Shown piece after piece: positions 60,701 through 64,000 of a stretch of DNA of 64,000 bases. Below the pieces are notes generated by a model. That model saw nothing but the letters and a program-made list of their open reading frames with translations, searched no databases and was not told the origin of the DNA. Source of the stretch: Schistosoma haematobium (taxonomy: Eukaryota > Platyhelminthes > Trematoda > Strigeidida > Schistosomatidae). Both the position numbers and the translations under genes were made by a program. The stretch is taken from contig NC_067198.1 of NCBI RefSeq assembly GCF_000699445.3, positions 6,358,801-6,422,800 of the forward strand. The letters are read 5' to 3'. The first letter of the stretch is position 1. Every line of letters begins with the position of its first letter.

Positions 60701-62473
60701 TTCCCAGGACTAGTGGTGGGAAATTAACATTTAGACCACTGAGTTCGCATCTAGCAGTTTACATTTCTAACTCAAACCAATATATGATATTGAGCAACCA
60801 TCATCAGTGGTGGATAACTGCCCCACTTCTGATACCGTTAGACTCCACCAGTCACGACTCATCACTAGAATTATCTCTCGAATGATTACACGATTCAGAT
60901 GAATCAATAGAAGGAGTTAGCTCACCTGGACAGATATCACTTGTACATACTTATGGAAAATTAAGACAGTGTATATAGTATTTCACATAAATTGAATGTC
61001 TTTTTCGTTCCAAGATAAACGAATTCTCAACCTATAAACACAAATATGGCATGTTCATACTGTTTATGAGAACTATTGACACTACGAATCGATTGAATTG
61101 CACTTGAATAGTCAGTAGTTTGACATAAGCTTTACAAACTGTGTTTAGCCCTCATACAACAAATTAGATAGAAATAATGCTTAGTAATATAAATCGCTAG
61201 TACTCAACAGGGAAACACTCAAGGTACATTAAATTCATAGATGAAGGTAACAATTGAATTGACTGATGACCAAGGCATAGACCTTACATAATTCAATATG
61301 TGCGTATATATCATCAACTACAAAAGTATATAATCGAGTTTCTGAAATTCATTACTCAACAAATATATCGATGTAGCAGTAGGGATACTATCATTAACCG
61401 CGTACAGATTTGTGTGCTTGGCTTCGAGACACACTTCAAGTGACGGCTATCAATGCTATTTCGTTGACGAAACCGAAGTAGTCATGGTGAGGTTCAAACG
61501 TGCAACTTAGTGGCTAAACGTCGAACACCGAAACCGAGAGTCACTGCTCCGTCTACACAGTCTGAAGGATATCCATAATAATAATAATATAAGCGTTACC
61601 TTGAACAAGTGTGCATAGCGATGGGTTGATCAGTTGAGTGCTGTTCTATGTAACCAGAGTGATTTTTACTTCCTGGTTGCTAACACTGTGATTTTGACGA
61701 CCTAGGGGCGCAACCACAATGCCCAAATGACAAGTGTTCGAGGCCGACCACACAAGGCCTATTTGGGGGTAGTTCTTAATGTGTTAGCTCCGTGCAGAAC
61801 TTACCACTGATGACAGAAATCCGTAGGACAAGCTGATCTATATTTTCAGAGCCTACACTTTCTAATACTTTTAGTCCGTTATCGGAAAGCAGCATCGCTG
61901 AAAATGCTAGTTGTTTGAGAGAATCACCAACTTACTGCCGTCACATACCAGTACACTTAGTACAACGATATCGCTCTCAGACTTGCTCTCAGTTCTTGCT
62001 TTTAACTATACTATATTCTCCAAGCGACCTTCCTGATATTGTAGAACCTAAATGGATCATTTTCCCAGCTAATATAGCTCCACTGTGTTATCACTATGTA
62101 AAATCTAATCACAATGTAATAAGTCTCAATCCCACACTCAACTACTTCAGTTTGGGAAGTCGAGCACTATACCGCTAGCTCTAGAAATAAAACAATACAG
62201 TCTTGACCAAACTGAAGAATCAATATACCAAATTTGTAAACTAACCATTTCTACCTCTTCGTGCCAAACTTCTGCATTCGAAACACGCTCAAATCTTAAA
62301 CCAAGCAGTTGTTGATACAATCGCAATATACCTGATTTTACAGTGGCCAATGGAAAATATTTCTTTAGAGCCACTTCATCGACGGAATAATCTCGTTCTT
62401 TAACCATATTCATATAATATCGTGTGTCCCATGGATTTAGGCAATTATTAAACGTATATCCTAAACGGTCACA
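51499..62473 (-). CDS. M3 metallopeptidase (thimet oligopeptidase/neurolysin-like), 3' five exons
   Basis: A cytosolic-type zinc endopeptidase of family M3, which in other animals trims short peptides. Five exons, read right to left (62473-62246, 60476-60133, 57545-57317, 53220-53089, 51711-51499), join in phase to about 381 residues, roughly the C-terminal 55% of the usual length near 680. Motifs in order: NPWDTRYYM; GYFYLDLHPREGKYGHA; FGLQPGCR; the zinc site HEFGHLMHH; the downstream Glu ligand in DFVECPSQMLENWVW; GYDARFYSYL (the tyrosines there bind substrate in the family); and ILRPGGSKDA near the end. All catalytic residues are present. An extra 20 or so residues, Asn/Ser-rich, sit between GLQPGCR and the DISAMVTNF strand. 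The introns (1377-4096 bp) are full of repeats. The N-terminal exons lie past the window's right edge. THOP1 and NLN orthology cannot be separated here. Confidence 0.9.
52385..52560 (-). repeat. Sm-alpha-like SINE, minus member of an inverted pair
   Basis: tRNA-like head (GTGGTTAAGTGGATAACGCG, B-box GGTTCGAGTGCC) and a hammerhead with CCGACGA, good stem II and GAAAC, GTC|CTGG. The U-to-C change in the first core box probably cripples it. Confidence 0.7.
52553..52805 (+). repeat. Sm-alpha-like SINE, plus member of an inverted pair
   Basis: Starts within the head (GAAGCGAACGGTACTGGG), has B-box GGTTCGAGTCC, a hammerhead CTGACGC (last core A lost), GTCC/GGAC, GAAAC, GTC|CTGGAT with perfect stem I, and a full tail to GGGAAGATACAAGTAAAAT. 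The two heads face each other, so about 40 bp form an inverted repeat near 52500-52600. Confidence 0.7.
52868..52935 (-). repeat. LTR (family G) end fragment
   Basis: Minus strand TGTGGTGTATGCTACTGATG start only, truncated after about 68 bp. Confidence 0.6.
53089..53220 (-). CDS. M3 peptidase, penultimate exon
   Basis: 44 whole codons between AACACAG|GAT and TTA|GTAAGT. Encodes DDPLVTFTNLSKKWLGIQPI ... HLTCGYDARFYSYL, the substrate-pocket tyrosine loop of the family. Too short and Met-less to stand out as an open frame. Confidence 0.9.
53558..54283 (-). pseudogene. LINE polyprotein, C-terminal part
   Basis: One frame interrupted by a stop at 54056-54058. Before it: FTYLGSLISLCG...ISARIQKARLAF. 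After it: FVLLYGSETWPVR, HRCLRNIARISWGHRVS, QLRWLGHVLRMPNDRLPRRA and a final WRKCVHSL. These are the standard post-RT segments of such LINEs. Confidence 0.75.
54244..55578 (-). pseudogene. LINE reverse transcriptase, 444 codons
   Basis: Contiguous RT domain: LIVPVYKKGQKSSCDNHRGI, NQAGFRHGRGCIDQIFTLRQ, MVVFLDLKAAFDSVDRE, GVRQGCPLSPFLFNFVFDVL and the catalytic LEYADDIVLFGEDAD. The catalytic motifs look intact. The frame is lost at the end (after SMFGMRF), and it starts in a different frame from the endonuclease upstream. Confidence 0.85.
55619..56071 (-). pseudogene. LINE AP endonuclease, C-terminal half
   Basis: GDFNAQVG, TNFKHKEKHLLTWRPPN, QIDYIAISHRW and SDHALVRARI, covering catalytic Asp/Asn and the final SDH. 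One frame shift separates it from the N-terminal half. Confidence 0.8.
56137..56826 (-). pseudogene. LINE 5' ORF with endonuclease N-terminus
   Basis: The first 140 residues are Ser/Arg-rich leader without known domain. Then VGAYNVQTLCQIGQ...VYCVSETRIQD starts the AP endonuclease fold (Asn and Glu of the metal site). The frame ends in QLTSAQMM. Confidence 0.75.
57317..57545 (-). CDS. M3 peptidase, exon with the third zinc ligand
   Basis: Starts after CTGAAG with the last base of a split Ser codon. Encodes SGTAVETDFVECPSQMLENW ... SRQILLASFDQAIHTTNWE, ending at GAA|GTGAGT in phase 0. The Glu of DFVE aligns with the third zinc ligand of the family. MLENW and the DQAIHT block are hallmark motifs. 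Confidence 0.9.
57600..57960. repeat. Decayed Sm-alpha-like SINE pair, head-to-head
   Basis: Minus copy at 57600-57785 with a broken ribozyme (ACGACGAGTC, AGGTGACA). Plus tail at about 57830-57960 (CATATGTCAACAACGACTGATC). Confidence 0.5.
58180..58463 (-). mobile_element. Solo LTR (family G)
   Basis: Minus strand TGTGGTGTATGCTACTTATG start and TTCACTACA end. 284 bp. No clear flanking duplication. Confidence 0.7.
60133..60476 (-). CDS. M3 peptidase, active-site exon
   Basis: Acceptor TTGTAG|TATTCA, donor TTTAG|GTAAGT in phase 2. Encodes YSVSDSQSDSLLGYFYLDLH ... CFLFHHEVVTFFHEFGHLMHH ... TETALF. HEFGH (codons at 60177-60191) supplies two zinc-binding His and the catalytic Glu. The segment NSNNITVDEHSHSPSLVTSE is an insertion relative to vertebrate homologues, in a surface loop before the DISAMVTNF strand. 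Confidence 0.95.
60600..60890 (-). repeat. Old hammerhead-SINE, full length but decayed
   Basis: The tRNA-like arm (CATTTAGACCACTGAG on plus) and the 5' end (GACTCATCACTAGAATTATC) are recognisable. The ribozyme core is unrecoverable. Confidence 0.55.
61690..62165 (-). mobile_element. LINE 5'-end fragment
   Basis: Diverged relative of 56720-57180: shared CGAGGCCGACCACACAAGGCC, AATGTGTTAGCTCCGT, GGAAAGCAGCATCGCTG and AATATAGCTC-like blocks in the same order and orientation. Only the leader and first codons remain. An isolated 5' end is unusual for a LINE copy. Confidence 0.6.
62246..62473 (-). CDS. M3 peptidase, first exon in the window
   Basis: 76 whole codons between CTTCCAG|TGT and ATG|GTTAGT. 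Encodes CDRLGYTFNNCLNPWDTRYY, then ERDYSVDEVALKKYFPL, LRLYQQLLGLRFERV and WHEEVEM, the segment that precedes the zinc site in M3 peptidases. Upstream coding sequence must lie further right; none was recognised before 64000. Confidence 0.9.
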
Positions 62474-63884
62474 CTGGAAGAGAGAAACAAACTACGTATA
62501 TACATTAAATGAAGGTTGGAGAGAAGAATACAACTGAAAAGGATCTTCATTATGGTCCGAAAATACCACGTGAGTAGAATCGATTAAAAATCAAGGGCAC
62601 CGAAATTAATTGTTTTAACCTAGTTTATAACTCCTCAGTGATTCGAACCCATAAACGCACAAGTAAACGGACCCATGATAATCAAATTTATGCAGCAAGT
62701 ATGCTACCTTAGTCATATTCATGTACACATGACATTATTTACAAAAATATCAGTTAGTCAATTACTATTAAAACGAATAATATGGATCACTGTACGTTGT
62801 AAACCGGGAAGCATTGGATATTTATTTATAACCTAGCAGGGGACTGCTACTCAATGGAAGTACGCATCCACGAACCTACTGTGGATTAACAATCTACACA
62901 ACACACTATGACAACAATCATCATGCGATTACTGATGACCAACAAATGCCCAGAGTTCTAGTGAGAAGCCGTGACCTGTAGAGTTTAATCACGTTAAGCA
63001 TGAGACTGGAACATCGAGTGACAAGTAGAATGAAACGGCCGAAGTTGGATGGTCTCAATAGTAATTCAGTGTGCGGAAAAAAATTGCTTGAACAAATTTC
63101 GTCGAATATTCCTTGGCCTTTAACTCCTCTAATTCGATGTTGTGGGATGGTTTAGTTAATCGCTGCTGATTGATTATACCTCCTGCCTTCAGGCATATCA
63201 TTTTTAAGTGTTTCGTATGGTTCAGAGACATTATTACCGAACATACTAGATGAAATGTACGTGTTCGTCTCGATAGGTGATTTAAAAACCCCAAGGAATT
63301 TAGCATGTAAATTGGTCATGATGTGCTCTTTAAAGTAAACTTCTTTGCACAGCAGAACCGACCATCAATCTTATTCAGCGAATTGGGAAGATATCGGAAT
63401 AATGAGCCAATCACTGGTGGTTTAGCATTGATCGGTCCTCATACTGAAAATTGAAATGATTTGTAAAGTAAGGGGATGTATGGGTCTTAACCTGAATAAG
63501 TTTGGGCAATTGTTCAAACATGACGAAGATAAAAATCTACACATACAAAAACAGGCAAAAGCAAGGGACAAACTCACAGACTTGTCTTCAGAAAACCAAA
63601 CAACTGGTCCACTACAAAAGATGACTTGATACAATATCCAGATCGGGGGCACCAACATTAAGTTCTTCGAAACACTGTACTCGGACAAAGCGCAAAAACC
63701 CCACGGAGAGTAATAGGGAAGAAGACGATAATAGTTAGGAGGAATAATTTGTTTGGTAGTTCACAGAGGTGAACAAGTATAGGACTGGAAGGTTCGTGGT
63801 TATTTAGGGGATGTGAAGCTCTGTATCAATTGAGTACTGGCTTGCCAAGAATTGGTGTGGACGCTTGATCCGGTGCCTTTATTT

Positions 63885-63925
<41 letters not shown>

Positions 63926-64000
63926 TAATATCCCTAGTATGAATGCCTATTAATCAATGCATTCAACTCTACAACAGATTTGTTTCGCAGAACACTAGCT
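62474..64000. other. Upstream intron of the M3 gene; no exon recognised
   Basis: AT-rich with a decayed SINE-like piece (about 62790-63000) and a TA microsatellite (63889-63930). The open frames here show no M3 motif. Confidence 0.5.
63889..63930. repeat. (TA)n microsatellite
   Basis: Imperfect TA repeats. Confidence 0.85.

Larger units (their letters stand above)
60477..62245 (-). other. Intron 1 of the visible M3 gene
   Basis: 1769 bp, GT-AG (donor ATG|GTTAGT). Contains an old hammerhead-SINE (60600-60890) and a LINE 5' fragment (61690-62165). Confidence 0.8.

Noticed and set aside
63055..63688. Minus-strand frames as upstream exons of the M3 peptidase
   Set aside because: None shows the motifs expected before the NPWDTRYY segment, and splice sites in a matching phase were not found.

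Overview
The window looks like nuclear DNA of a parasitic flatworm, most likely a Schistosoma blood fluke. It is AT-rich, has very low gene density and is packed with decayed retroelements. Several repeats carry a tRNA-like head joined to a hammerhead ribozyme, the layout known from the schistosome Sm-alpha family. The species cannot be fixed from this sequence alone. Family names such as 'Sm-alpha-like', 'RTE-like' or 'Penelope-like' come from recognised motifs, not from a database search. No tRNA, rRNA, CRISPR or prokaryotic feature was seen.

Two protein-coding loci can be supported, both on the minus strand. (1) The 3' half of an M3 metallopeptidase gene (thimet oligopeptidase/neurolysin type) lies at 51499-62473 in five exons. 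All splice sites are GT-AG with matching phases, and the HExxH zinc motif, the downstream Glu ligand and the conserved C-terminal helices are present. The N-terminal half lies beyond the right edge. (2) An Asn-rich exon of 283 codons lies at 14682-15530, with a clean start and a consensus splice donor. Its function is not recognised and its downstream exons were not found.

The rest is repeats. 1-14.6 kb holds SINE-like elements with hammerhead motifs, a solo LTR (9.1 kb), a retroposon whose empty site survives elsewhere in the window (10 kb / 16.75 kb), and a tandem Sm-alpha-like pair (12.3-12.8 kb). 14-23 kb holds three near-identical copies of one hammerhead-SINE subfamily on both strands, TA microsatellites and a perfect 100-bp inverted repeat. 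24-32 kb has a LINE 3' end with a TTAC microsatellite tail, further retroposons and an internally deleted Penelope-like element. 32-51 kb is mostly old repeats: solo LTRs, an internally deleted LTR element, a LINE 3' fragment, and long stretches where nothing is recognised. 51-62 kb is the peptidase gene, one of whose introns carries a nearly complete but dead LINE in the same orientation.

The strongest signals for follow-up are the hammerhead motifs. Six SINE copies keep all core nucleotides (CUGANGA, GAAA, a cleavable NUH triplet), and five of these keep a strong stem II. Some stem changes are compensated. The ribozyme class itself is known in schistosomes. What deserves checking is the young subfamily, the covariation, and the tandem and head-to-head arrangements.
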